From contig CAIPYV010000057.1 in assembly GCA_903869365.1 (NCBI GenBank), positions 1-35,239 of the forward strand: a DNA stretch of 35,239 nucleotides. The letters run 5' to 3'. Below are positions 1 through 8,802 of the stretch, piece after piece. The notes beneath the pieces were generated by a model, which was not told the DNA's origin, made no database searches, and saw only the letters and a list, made by a program, of their open reading frames with translations. Source of the stretch: an uncultured Chlorobiaceae bacterium. GTDB lineage: Bacteria > Bacteroidota > Chlorobiia > Chlorobiales > Chlorobiaceae. A program made the translations under genes and the position numbers. Every line of letters starts with the position of its first letter. Positions within the stretch are counted from its first letter, which is position 1.

Positions 1-231
1 AAGTCACTGCTGAAATTTTTTCGTGTCCTTTTTGTCATTACCTGCTCCTTTTTGGGGCAAGTTAACAACTTAAACCGCTGTCTAAAAATCGGGGTCCACC
101 ATAGAATGCCAACCGTCAGAATACACATGACACGACACTAATTCAAATCTCTTGCCTATATTTAAATTCACGCATATTTTTCTTATTCCTTGAATGCCAT
201 TTACTTCGCTGTTTCCGCTAAACAACATTTC
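1..231. other. Upstream region of the hsd operon
   Basis: No convincing gene is visible here. A frame opening with TTG at 190 joins in-frame to the hsdM start at 232, but the 14 residues it would add do not look like the N-terminus of the HsdM family. The region is moderately AT-rich and probably carries the hsd promoter. I could not pick a convincing -35/-10 pair. Confidence 0.4.
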
Positions 232-2535
232 ATGAACGAAGTCACCCACAACAAAATTGTATCCTTTATCTGGGGCATAGCCGACGATGTCCTCCGCGAC
301 CTCTTCAAGCGGGGCAAATACCCAGACGTCATTCTCCCCATGTGCGTCATCCGCCGCATGGACGCCGTGCTTGAACCGACCAAACAAGCCGTGCTCGATA
401 TAAAAAAAATGCTCGACGATGCAGGAATCACCGAACAGCGTGCAGCACTCTGCGAAGCGGCTGGGCAGGCATTCTACAACACCTCGCAATTTACCCTGCG
501 TGACCTCAAATCGCGCGGCAGCCAGCAGCATCTCCTTGCTGATTTCGAAGACTACCTCAACGGCTATTCACCCAACGTTCAGGACATTCTCGAAAACTTC
601 AAGTTCCGCAACCAGCTCTCCACACTCTCTAAAGCTGACGCCCTCGGTACACTTATCAACAAGTTTCTCGACCCTGAAATCGACCTCACTCCCGCAGGTA
701 TCGACAACCACGCAATGGGCACGGTCTTCGAAGAACTTGTCCGCAAATTCAATGAGGATAACAACGAAGAGGCTGGTGAACACTGGACGCCCCGCGACGC
801 CGTGCGTCTGATGGCCAACCTTGTCTTTTTGCCGATTGAGGATAAACTCAAGTCAGGCACCTACCTGCTCTGCGACTGCACCTGCGGAACCGGCGGCATG
901 CTCACCGTTGCCGAAGAGACCGTTTTATCCATAGCCGCAAAGCATCAACAGGATATCCAATGTCTGCTCTATGGGCAGGAAATCAACCCCGAAACCTACG
1001 CCATTTGCAAGGCCGACATGCTGCTCAAAGGCGAGGGCGAAAACGCCGACCACATTGTTGGTGGCGCGGAATGGTCCACCCTCTCACACGACGCCTTTCC
1101 CTCTCATCTTTTCGACTTCATGCTCTCCAATCCCCCCTACGGCAAGAGCTGGAAAAAAGATCTCGAAGCAATGGGCGGCAAAGAGGGGATGCGCGATCCC
1201 CGCTTCAGGGTGATGCATCAGGGTGAAGAGCTCTCACTCGTCACCCGCTCCAGCGACGGGCAGTTGCTTTTTCTGGCCAATCTGGCCTCCAAAATGAACC
1301 AGACCTCCGCGCTCGGCAGCCGCATCGCCGAAGTCCACAACGGCAGTTCGCTCTTTACTGGCGATGCTGGACAGGGCGAAAGCAACATCCGCCGCTGGCT
1401 CATCGAAAACGATTGGGTCGAAGCCATCGTTGCCCTACCGCTCAACCTCTTTTACAATACCGGCATTGCCACCTACATCTGGGTGCTCACCAACCGTAAA
1501 CCTGCACACCGTGAGGGTTTTCTCCAGCTTATCGACGCCACCCAGTGGTTCAAGCCACTCCGCAAAAATCTTGGCAAAAAGAACTGTGAGCTCTCCCAGG
1601 AAGATATTGACCGCATCCTCAACACCTTTCTTGAGTTCGAAGAGACACCCGAATCAAGAATTTTTCCCAATGAGGAGTTCGGCTACTGGAAAGTAACGGT
1701 TGAACGTCCCCTCCGGCTTCACAGCCAGCTCACCATAAAGGCCATAGAGAGCCTGCGCTTTGCCTCCGGTGATGAAGAGATCCGTTCCACCCTCTACGAA
1801 GAGTTAGGCGACGACCTCTTCACCAATTTCAGCATCATTGCTCCAGCGCTCGAAAAGCGCCTTGCCGAGTGGGGGAGCGACGAAGAGGAGAGTGACGATG
1901 AAGAGGGTGGCAGCAAAAAAGGGCTCCCAGAAAAAAAGAAAAAGAAGCTGCTTGACCCCAAGACATGGGAGCGCGACGGCAGGCTTGTTGAATCCGCTTA
2001 TGCCTTGCGTACCATTCTTGGTGAACAGCTTTTCGAAGACCACAATATCTTCCGCCAGAATGTCATCGCAGCACTCATGCAGGGAAGTATCAAGCTGCCC
2101 GCAGCCGATCTGAACAAAATTCTGAAAGCAGTAAGCTGGCGGGTAGAAACCGCCCCCCCTGTCATTGCCAAAATGCACAAGCCAGGCAAGAACGAAGCTC
2201 AACCGCTTTACGGTCTTTACGATACGGTGACCCCTACAGGAAAGCCCGTGATTGTCGAATACGAACCCGATCCCGATCTGCGCGACACAGAGCAGGTGCC
2301 CCTCCTCGAAGAGGGAGGAATTGACGCCTTCATCCGTCGCGAAGTGCTGCCCTACACACCTGACGCATGGATAAAGGAGAGCGCCACCAAAATCGGCTAC
2401 GAAGTCAGCTTCACCCGTCACTTTTACAAACCACAGCCGCTCCGCACGCTCGAAGAGATCACCGCAGACATTTTTGCCATTGAGCAGGAAGCCGAAGGGC
2501 TGCTCGATGGTCTGCTGAAGGGAGGTGCCAAATGA
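232..2535 (+). CDS. hsdM: Type I restriction-modification system DNA methyltransferase subunit HsdM
   Basis: This is the modification subunit of a type I restriction enzyme. It transfers a methyl group from S-adenosylmethionine to adenine N6 and pairs with HsdS for site choice. From the ATG at 232 the protein is 767 aa. I prefer this start to the in-frame TTG at 190 because the family N-terminus begins at MNEVTHNK. An N-terminal helical HsdM region is followed by the SAM-binding motif I (DCTCGTGG, about residue 215) and the catalytic NPPY motif (about residue 300). Both are intact, so the enzyme is probably active. Residues about 545-580 form a strongly acidic run followed by a lysine run, an unusual low-complexity linker before the C-terminal domain. 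The stop overlaps the next start as ATGA, which implies translational coupling. Confidence 0.93.
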   Translation: MNEVTHNKIVSFIWGIADDVLRDLFKRGKYPDVILPMCVIRRMDAVLEPTKQAVLDIKKMLDDAGITEQRAALCEAAGQAFYNTSQFTLRDLKSRGSQQHLLADFEDYLNGYSPNVQDILENFKFRNQLSTLSKADALGTLINKFLDPEIDLTPAGIDNHAMGTVFEELVRKFNEDNNEEAGEHWTPRDAVRLMANLVFLPIEDKLKSGTYLLCDCTCGTGGMLTVAEETVLSIAAKHQQDIQCLLYGQEINPETYAICKADMLLKGEGENADHIVGGAEWSTLSHDAFPSHLFDFMLSNPPYGKSWKKDLEAMGGKEGMRDPRFRVMHQGEELSLVTRSSDGQLLFLANLASKMNQTSALGSRIAEVHNGSSLFTGDAGQGESNIRRWLIENDWVEAIVALPLNLFYNTGIATYIWVLTNRKPAHREGFLQLIDATQWFKPLRKNLGKKNCELSQEDIDRILNTFLEFEETPESRIFPNEEFGYWKVTVERPLRLHSQLTIKAIESLRFASGDEEIRSTLYEELGDDLFTNFSIIAPALEKRLAEWGSDEEESDDEEGGSKKGLPEKKKKKLLDPKTWERDGRLVESAYALRTILGEQLFEDHNIFRQNVIAALMQGSIKLPAADLNKILKAVSWRVETAPPVIAKMHKPGKNEAQPLYGLYDTVTPTGKPVIVEYEPDPDLRDTEQVPLLEEGGIDAFIRREVLPYTPDAWIKESATKIGYEVSFTRHFYKPQPLRTLEEITADIFAIEQEAEGLLDGLLKGGAK

Positions 2536-3569
2536 GCGATCAGCCGCAACAATCCCGTTTCCTTATCTATCAGGCCGAAAACGGCGTCATCAAAATCGAC
2601 GTCCGCTTTGAGGAAGAAACCGTCTGGTTGACCCAGCAGCACTTGGCCGAGCTGTTTCAGACTACGGTGCCTAATATCAGTATGCACCTGCGCAATATCT
2701 TCGAGGAAGGAGAACTGCGGCAGGAAGCAACTGTTAAGAATTTCTTAACAGTTCGCCAGGAAGGTACCCGGCAGGTCAATCGAACCATCGACTTCTATAA
2801 CCTTGATGCCATTATTTCTGTAGGTTACCGTATCAAATCTGTTATTGCTACAAGGTTTCGCATCTGGGCAACCCAGCGTTTGCACGAATATATCGTTAAA
2901 GGCTTTGTGCTCGACGATGAACGGCTCAAAAACCCTGATCAGCCCTTCGATTATTTCGAAGAGCTTGCGCGGCGGATTCAGGATATCCGCACCTCCGAGC
3001 GTCGCTTTTACAAAAAGATCACCGACATCTACGCTACCAGTATTGACTACGATCCGACGACTGAAACCAGCCTTGCCTTTTTCAAGACCGTGCAGAACAA
3101 GGTGCACTGGGCCATCACCGGCCAGACCGCTGCTGAAATCATCCATACCCGAGCCGATCGAAATCAGCCTAATATGGGGCTAACCAACTGGCGAGGCGCG
3201 AAGCCGCGCAAAGAAGACGTTGCTATTGCCAAAAACTACCTGAACGAAGAGGAACTGGCCGTTTTGAACAATCTGGTTGAGCAATATCTTGTTTTTGCTG
3301 AAGGCCAGGCCATGCGGCGCATACCCATGCGCATGGTTGACTGGGTAATCAAGCTTGACGGCTTCCTGCAACTCAATGAGCGCGACATTCTCACGCACGC
3401 CGGGCACCTCTCCCATGATGCTGCAGCGACCCATGCCGAAAACGAGTACGACGCATTCCACCGCCAGCGTCTGGCTGAGCAGGCACAGCAGCCGGACGAC
3501 TTTGATCAGGTCATGCAGCATTTGCCTGAAGCCCAGCCTGTTCGCAAAAAGAAGGGAGGCCAGCCATGA
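2532..3569 (+). CDS. RhuM family protein (virulence RhuM-like) inside the hsd operon
   Basis: This 345 aa protein matches the RhuM family, named after a Salmonella pathogenicity-island gene. The recognisable core runs from about residue 20 to 270 and includes a winged-helix-like N-terminal part (TVPNISMHLRNI) and the block VNRTIDFYNLDAIISVGYR. The biochemical role of the family is not established. Members are often found between hsdM and hsdS in type I restriction operons, as here. The start overlaps the hsdM stop and the stop overlaps the hsdS start, each as ATGA, so the gene is translated as part of the operon. No truncation is seen. The family call is good; the function is unknown. Confidence 0.82.
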   Translation: MSDQPQQSRFLIYQAENGVIKIDVRFEEETVWLTQQHLAELFQTTVPNISMHLRNIFEEGELRQEATVKNFLTVRQEGTRQVNRTIDFYNLDAIISVGYRIKSVIATRFRIWATQRLHEYIVKGFVLDDERLKNPDQPFDYFEELARRIQDIRTSERRFYKKITDIYATSIDYDPTTETSLAFFKTVQNKVHWAITGQTAAEIIHTRADRNQPNMGLTNWRGAKPRKEDVAIAKNYLNEEELAVLNNLVEQYLVFAEGQAMRRIPMRMVDWVIKLDGFLQLNERDILTHAGHLSHDAAATHAENEYDAFHRQRLAEQAQQPDDFDQVMQHLPEAQPVRKKKGGQP

Positions 3570-4960
3570 TTGCCGATCTCAAACCATATCCGGCATACAG
3601 AGAATCCGGTTCACTTTGGTTGGGTGCTGTTCCATCTCATTGGGAGGTTCAAAATCTCCGCACACTGATTCGACCATATAACGAACGGAATCGCACTGAT
3701 CTACCATTGCTTTCAGTTGCTCGCGAAAAGGGCGTATTTGTTCGCTCGCTTACAGATGCAGGTGAGAACCATAATGTTATTCCGGAAGACCTGAGCAATT
3801 ATAAAGTTGCTCGTGCAGGAAATCTCGTTATCAACAAGATGAAGGCATGGCAGGGTTCAATGGGTATTGCGCCATGTGATGGGATTGTTAGCCCCGCATA
3901 TTTTGTTTTCAATTTTACCATAGCAAACCGATCATTTGGACAGGCCCTTCTTAGGAGCAAACCCTATGTTGCGCACTTCGGTCAGGCTTCCGATGGCGTT
4001 CGGGTAGGTCAGTGGGATCTTACGATTAGAGGAATGCGTCAGATTCCAATTCTCCTGCCCCCGCCCGACGAACAGGCGGCGATTGTGCGCTTTCTCGGCT
4101 GGGCGAATGGGCAACTGGAAAAAGCCATCCGGGCAAAGCGCAGGGTGATTACGTTGCTCAACGAACAGAAGCAGGTCATCATCCACCGTGCCGTTACCCG
4201 TGGCCTTGACCCCTCCGTGCTCTTCAAGCCATCCGGTATTCCCTGGCTTGGCGATATTCCAGAGCATTGGGAGGTGCGGAAACTCAGAACACTGTTTCAT
4301 ACGCAAGGTAGTGGCACTACTCCAAGTGGAGACCACTATTACGGAGGCTCAATTAATTGGGTTATGAGCGGTGATTTGAACGATTCAGTTATTAAGAAGA
4401 CTAAACGTACAGTGCATGGGAAAGCGTTGATTGCATACAGTACTTTGAAACTCTATCCTGAAAATTCAATTGTCGTTGCAATGTATGGAGCAACTATTGG
4501 TAAAACTGGCATTCTTGGGGTTGCTGCATGTACAAATCAAGCCTGTTGTGTTTTTGCTCAAGCAATGCCAACGGTAAACGTCTTCCTTATCCAATTGATT
4601 ATTCAGACTGCAAAGCCACATTTACTTCGCGCGGCGTATGGCGGTGGCCAGCCGAATATAAATGCAGACGTTGTTCGGTCATTGCGCATCCCTTTTCCAC
4701 CAATTAAGGAACAGGACGCCATTCTTGCTCATGTTGAGTTGGAGACTTCAAGACTTACAACAGCCATCTCCCGCCTCGAACGTGAAATCGAACTCCTCCG
4801 GGAGTATCGCACCCGCCTTGTTGCCGATGTAGTAACAGGCAAGCTCGATGTGCGTGAAGCGGCAGCAAAACTGCCCGATGAAGCCTTGATTGACCTGCCA
4901 GACAACGACAGTGTTGAAGCTCTTGAGGACGAACCCTTTGAGGAGGAGGCTCTTGTATGA
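3566..4960 (+). CDS. hsdS: Type I restriction-modification specificity subunit HsdS
   Basis: HsdS chooses the bipartite DNA target for methylation and cleavage. The 464 aa protein has the expected two-fold layout. A conserved WLGxxPxHWEVxxLRTL block occurs at about residue 18 and again at about residue 227, and each copy opens a target recognition domain (roughly 35-165 and 245-390). Each domain is followed by a helical spacer rich in Glu, Arg and Leu (for example LEREIELLREYRTRL near residue 415). The two recognition domains differ clearly, so the target halves should be different. The last 40 residues are acidic. A strong GGGAGG ribosome site lies about 6 bases before the ATG, and the start overlaps the RhuM gene stop. 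Confidence 0.92.
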   Translation: MIADLKPYPAYRESGSLWLGAVPSHWEVQNLRTLIRPYNERNRTDLPLLSVAREKGVFVRSLTDAGENHNVIPEDLSNYKVARAGNLVINKMKAWQGSMGIAPCDGIVSPAYFVFNFTIANRSFGQALLRSKPYVAHFGQASDGVRVGQWDLTIRGMRQIPILLPPPDEQAAIVRFLGWANGQLEKAIRAKRRVITLLNEQKQVIIHRAVTRGLDPSVLFKPSGIPWLGDIPEHWEVRKLRTLFHTQGSGTTPSGDHYYGGSINWVMSGDLNDSVIKKTKRTVHGKALIAYSTLKLYPENSIVVAMYGATIGKTGILGVAACTNQACCVFAQAMPTVNVFLIQLIIQTAKPHLLRAAYGGGQPNINADVVRSLRIPFPPIKEQDAILAHVELETSRLTTAISRLEREIELLREYRTRLVADVVTGKLDVREAAAKLPDEALIDLPDNDSVEALEDEPFEEEALV

Positions 4961-7900
4961 CCACCGATATCACGGAAAAAGGGCTTGAAACCCTCATCAT
5001 GCGCCATACTACCGGTACAGACGGTTTTGTTTCATCCTCCGGTCAGGTTGAGCAGTCATCACCACCGTATGGCGGAACCGGATATATCGCGGGTACTCCA
5101 AAAGAGTATGACCGTGCATACTCGCTTGATGTTTCGCAGCTCTTCTCCTTTCTGCGTGCCACACAGCCAGAGCAATTCGCAAAGCTTGCCATGGCAGAGG
5201 CGAACAAACCGGGGGATATCAATCGCCTCAAGTTTCTTGCCCGCCTCTCCACCGAAATCGGCAAACGAGGCGTGATTGATGTGCTGCGCAAGGGCATTGA
5301 GCATGGGGCCCTTCACTTCGACCTTTTCTACGGCACACCCTCTGAAGGCAACGCAAAGGCATCCGGACTGCACGCGCTGAACCGCTTCTCCATCACGCGC
5401 CAACTGGCCTACAGCACGGATGAGACCCGCCGTTCTCTCGACCTCTGCCTTTTCATCAACGGTCTTCCCATTGCCACCTTTGAGCTGAAGAACAGCCTCA
5501 CCAAACAGACCGTAGCCGATGCGGTTGAGCAGTACCGGCGCGACCGCGACCGGCATGAGCGTCTCTTCGAGTTTGGCCGCTGTGTGGTGCACTTTGCCGT
5601 GGACGACAGTGAGGTGCAGATGTGCACGGAGTTGCGCGGCAAGGGCTCATGGTTCCTGCCCTTCAATAAGGGCTATCATGATGGTGCGGGCAACCCTCCC
5701 AACCCGAACGGTATCAAGAGCGATTATCTCTGGAAAGAGCTGCTTACTCCGGCAGGGCTCACCAACATCCTTGAGAACTACGCACAGATTGTTGAGGAAA
5801 AAGATGAGCGGAGAGGGAGAAAAAAACGTCGTCAGGTCTGGCCCCGTTACCATCAGCTCGGCGTGGTGCGTCAGGCTCTGGCTGATGTGCAGCAGTTTGG
5901 GGCAGGGAAGCGTTATCTCATCCAGCACTCCGCCGGGAGCGGCAAATCAAACTCCATTGCCTGGCTTGCGCACCAGCTTATCGACCTGAAGCGGGAGGGA
6001 AGGGAGCTGTTCGACTCCGTGATTGTGGTTACCGACCGCCGGATTCTCGATGATCAGCTCCAGAAAACCATTCGCCAGTTTATGCAGGTTGGTGCTACGG
6101 TAGGCCATGCCCGGCAATCCGGTGACCTCCGCCGCTTCATTCAGGAGGGAAAGAAGATCATTGTCTCCACGGTGCAGAAGTTCCCCTTCATTCTCGACGA
6201 AATCGCCATGGAGGCAGGTCGCACCTTTGCCATTATCATCGACGAAGCGCATTCAAGCCAGGGAGGCAAGACCTCGGCAGCAATGAGTCAGGCGCTTTCC
6301 GGCAAGAATACCTCTGACGCTGAAGAGCCTGATCCTGAAGACACGGTGAACGAAGCGCTCGAAAAACGTATGGCTGCCCGCAAAATGCTGACCAACGCCA
6401 GCTACTTCGCTTTCACGGCAACACCCAAAAACAAAACCCTCGAAATGTTTGGTGAAGCGCTGCCGCCCGACGTTGAAGGCAAGGTGAAGCACCGCCCCTT
6501 CCACAGCTACACCATGAAGCAGGCGGTCGATGAGGGGTTTATCCTTGATGTGCTCAAGAGCTACACCCCCGTCGAGAGCTACTACAAACTGATCAAGAAG
6601 ATTGAGAATGATCCGGAATTCGATACCAAAAAAGCAAAAAAGAAACTGCATCGGTACGTCGAAAGTCACGACCACGCCATCCGGCTCAAGAGCGAGATTA
6701 TGGTGGATCACTTTCACGAGCAGGTGCTGGCCGCCAACAAAATAGGGGGGCAGGCGCGTGCCATGGTAATTACAAGTGGCATCGAAAGGGCGATCCAGTA
6801 CTTTCATGCCTTCCAGAACTATCTCACTGAACGCAAGAGCCCCTATAAGGCGATCGTAGCATTTTCAGGAGTGCACGATTATGATGGAACGCAGGTCAGT
6901 GAAGCGTCGCTTAACGGTTTCCCGGGCAGTGATATCGCCGACAAGATCAAAAACGACCCCTACCGATTCCTCATCTGTGCCGACAAGTTCCAGACCGGTT
7001 ACGATGAGCCCTTGATGCATACCATGTATGTCGATAAACTGCTCTCAGGCATCAAGGCGGTGCAGGCCCTCTCACGCCTCAACCGCTCACATCCGCTGAA
7101 GTACGACTGCTTTGTCCTCGACTTCCAGAACAATTTTGAAACCATTGCCTGCGCTTTTCAGGACTACTACCGTACCACGCTGCTTGCCGAAGAAACCGAC
7201 CCGAACAAACTGAACGACCTCAAGAGAGATCTCGACAACGCGCAACTCTATACACCCGATCAGGTGCAGCAGCTTGTTTCACTCTTTCTTGGCGGTGCCG
7301 ACCGTGACCAGCTCGACCCGATTCTTGATACCTGTGTTGCACTCTATACCAGCTTGCTTGACGAGGATGGGCAGGTGAAATTCAAGGGCAATGCCAAAGC
7401 CTTCTGCCGCTCATACAGCTTCCTCTCCTCTATTCTGCCCTACAGTAACGCCGCATGGGAAAAGCTCTCAATCTTTCTGAACCTCCTCACGCCCAAGCTC
7501 CCGGCTCCAGTGGAGGAGGATCTCTCGAAAGGTATCCTTGACGCTATCGACATGGACAGCTACCGCGTCGAGAAGAGAGCGATGCAGAAAATTGTACTCC
7601 AGGACAGCGACGCCGAAATAGAGCCCATACCGATGGAAGGCGGCGGGCACAAACCCGAACCGGAGCTTGACCGATTAAGCAACATCCTCAAGAGTTTCAA
7701 CGAACATTGGAGAGAACAACTGCAAGACCCCGAACGCCAGACCAAACGCATCATTGACGACATTGCGCCAAAAGTAGCCGATAACACTGCCTACCGGAAC
7801 GCCAGAGAAAACACCCCGCACACCGCCCGCATGGTACACGACGAAGCACTCGGCAAAGTGATGCAACTTATCTTGAAAGACGATACCCAGTTCTACAAAC

Positions 7901-7968
7901 TCTTCGTCGAAAACGAATCCTTCCGCCGCGAACTCGGCGATGTAGTCTACGCAATGACAAACGGCTGA
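4957..7968 (+). CDS. hsdR: Type I restriction endonuclease subunit HsdR
   Basis: This is the ATP-dependent translocase and nuclease subunit of the type I enzyme. It is 1003 aa, normal for HsdR. The N-terminal nuclease domain shows the PD-(D/E)xK pattern with D162, E176 and K178 (in FELKN). The superfamily 2 helicase part has Walker A (AGSGKS, residues 326-331), Walker B (DEAH, residues 429-432) and a TATPKNK motif III. The second RecA lobe contains DKFQTGYDEP and QALSRLNR. All key residues are present and the frame is open, so the nuclease looks functional. The ATG overlaps the hsdS stop and is preceded by GAGGAGG. Confidence 0.94.
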   Translation: MTTDITEKGLETLIMRHTTGTDGFVSSSGQVEQSSPPYGGTGYIAGTPKEYDRAYSLDVSQLFSFLRATQPEQFAKLAMAEANKPGDINRLKFLARLSTEIGKRGVIDVLRKGIEHGALHFDLFYGTPSEGNAKASGLHALNRFSITRQLAYSTDETRRSLDLCLFINGLPIATFELKNSLTKQTVADAVEQYRRDRDRHERLFEFGRCVVHFAVDDSEVQMCTELRGKGSWFLPFNKGYHDGAGNPPNPNGIKSDYLWKELLTPAGLTNILENYAQIVEEKDERRGRKKRRQVWPRYHQLGVVRQALADVQQFGAGKRYLIQHSAGSGKSNSIAWLAHQLIDLKREGRELFDSVIVVTDRRILDDQLQKTIRQFMQVGATVGHARQSGDLRRFIQEGKKIIVSTVQKFPFILDEIAMEAGRTFAIIIDEAHSSQGGKTSAAMSQALSGKNTSDAEEPDPEDTVNEALEKRMAARKMLTNASYFAFTATPKNKTLEMFGEALPPDVEGKVKHRPFHSYTMKQAVDEGFILDVLKSYTPVESYYKLIKKIENDPEFDTKKAKKKLHRYVESHDHAIRLKSEIMVDHFHEQVLAANKIGGQARAMVITSGIERAIQYFHAFQNYLTERKSPYKAIVAFSGVHDYDGTQVSEASLNGFPGSDIADKIKNDPYRFLICADKFQTGYDEPLMHTMYVDKLLSGIKAVQALSRLNRSHPLKYDCFVLDFQNNFETIACAFQDYYRTTLLAEETDPNKLNDLKRDLDNAQLYTPDQVQQLVSLFLGGADRDQLDPILDTCVALYTSLLDEDGQVKFKGNAKAFCRSYSFLSSILPYSNAAWEKLSIFLNLLTPKLPAPVEEDLSKGILDAIDMDSYRVEKRAMQKIVLQDSDAEIEPIPMEGGGHKPEPELDRLSNILKSFNEHWREQLQDPERQTKRIIDDIAPKVADNTAYRNARENTPHTARMVHDEALGKVMQLILKDDTQFYKLFVENESFRRELGDVVYAMTNG

Positions 7969-7977
7969 CCATCCACC

Positions 7978-8223
7978 GTGGTGCAGGGACACACGTTAAG
8001 AACGTTCGATAGAAACAAGTTGGCCCTCCTCACCAACGCAAACGCCATCATGGTCGTCCACAACCACCCATCCGGCAACCCCGACCCCAGCCGAGCCGAC
8101 AAAGAAGTAACCACCAAACTCATCCAAGCCAGCAACATCCTCAACATCAACCACCTCAATCACCTCATTATTGGCAACAACCAACACTACAGCTTCTTTG
8201 CCCACGGCCTCATCCCCAAATAA
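7978..8223 (+). pseudogene. RadC-like JAB/MPN domain fragment
   Basis: This short frame, in the same phase as hsdR and starting just after its stop, encodes about 81 aa resembling the C-terminal JAB (JAMM) domain of RadC-family proteins. The metal-site pattern HNHPSGNPDPSRAD is present (H28, H30, S38, D41), followed by LNHLIIGNN. The family is normally over 150 aa, with a helix-hairpin-helix part and a catalytic Glu upstream; both are missing. The only starts are GTG codons at 7978 and 7981. I read it as the remaining 3' end of a radC-like gene whose 5' part was lost at the hsdR junction. A stand-alone short JAB protein is possible but less likely. Confidence 0.6.
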
Positions 8224-8239
8224 CCCCCACCACCAAAAA

Positions 8240-8261
8240 GGGCACGGAACCACCCGTGCCC
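8240..8261 (-). terminator. Rho-independent terminator for the minus strand
   Basis: A perfect 8-bp stem (GGGCACGG with CCGTGCCC) has a 6-base loop. Read on the minus strand, it is followed immediately by a run of five T. It lies 24 bases beyond the stop of the small minus-strand frame ending at 8286, so it could end that transcript. On the plus strand no T-run follows, so it is not an obvious terminator for the hsd operon. Confidence 0.6.
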
Positions 8262-8285
8262 AAACCATCCGTTTCAGCCAATGAC

Positions 8286-8447
8286 CTATACCTGCAGACC
8301 ACTGAGAAGCCCATAAAGCACTCCGCTCCGTCCTCGTTCATCAATTCCATATAGTCGCCAATAGATAAAAAACACGTCATCAACAGCGTAATACTCCGAT
8401 TTTCTGAGTACATTATCCTCTAAAGCACCTCGCAACAGCGGCAGAAA
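8286..8447 (-). CDS. Small minus-strand reading frame or gene remnant, unknown function
   Basis: On the minus strand an open frame of about 50 codons (from after a TGA at 8448-8450 to a TAG at 8286-8288) reads as a protein-like sequence rich in aromatic and charged residues, including SEYYAVDDVFFIYWRLYGID and ending GLLSGLQV. No ATG opens it. A TTG at 8433-8435 is the best start, giving 49 aa; otherwise it is the 3' end of a larger lost gene. A clear terminator follows on the same strand, which supports past or present transcription. I do not recognise the family. Confidence 0.3.
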   Translation of the reverse strand, partial: FLPLLRGALEDNVLRKSEYYAVDDVFFIYWRLYGIDERGRSGVLYGLLSGLQV

Positions 8448-8450
8448 TCA

Positions 8451-8802
8451 GTGTTGTCAAGCGGTCAATAGGAATACCAAATTCTTTTTATAATTAGAAA
8501 GAAATATCTATAAAAAAGGCGTAAAAAAATGCAGACAGGGGAGTCCCAACCATAAAAAAATCAACCGCAAAACTGCTGTAAGTTAAAGCACTTGTGTATA
8601 GTAATACTCTGTTGTCTCACTTTCTGGTTTCTATAAAAAAAGTAAAGGGCTATGCTCAGGCAAGAGCGATTGTTCAGCCATAGAAGAAAAGAGAGTTGAT
8701 AAAGGCAGGGTATAAAAAAGAAACGCTCCCAACCAAAGTCGAGAGCGTCAGACCGGAGATGCTATCTCTGGTGATGTTATGCTTCCAATATAAGCGATAG
8801 TG
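8451..8802. other. Non-coding AT-rich stretch with hairpins before the NYN gene
   Basis: No gene is seen in about 350 bases. The stretch is AT-rich with several A-runs. Near its right end are two possible hairpins: ACGCTC with GAGCGT (about 8722-8748), and CCGGAGAT with ATCTCTGG around a 3-base loop (8753-8771), the latter about 30 bases before the next start. These may belong to the 5' leader of the NYN gene. Confidence 0.35.

Noticed and set aside
1804-2421. Minus-strand frame of 205 codons inside hsdM
   Set aside because: It is antisense to well-supported HsdM sequence and shows no family motif.
6253-6807. Minus-strand frame of 184 codons inside hsdR
   Set aside because: It is antisense to the helicase domain with no recognisable motif; an effect of codon bias.
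8720-8771. Possible riboswitch before the NYN gene
   Set aside because: Two hairpins are present but no known riboswitch consensus can be seen.
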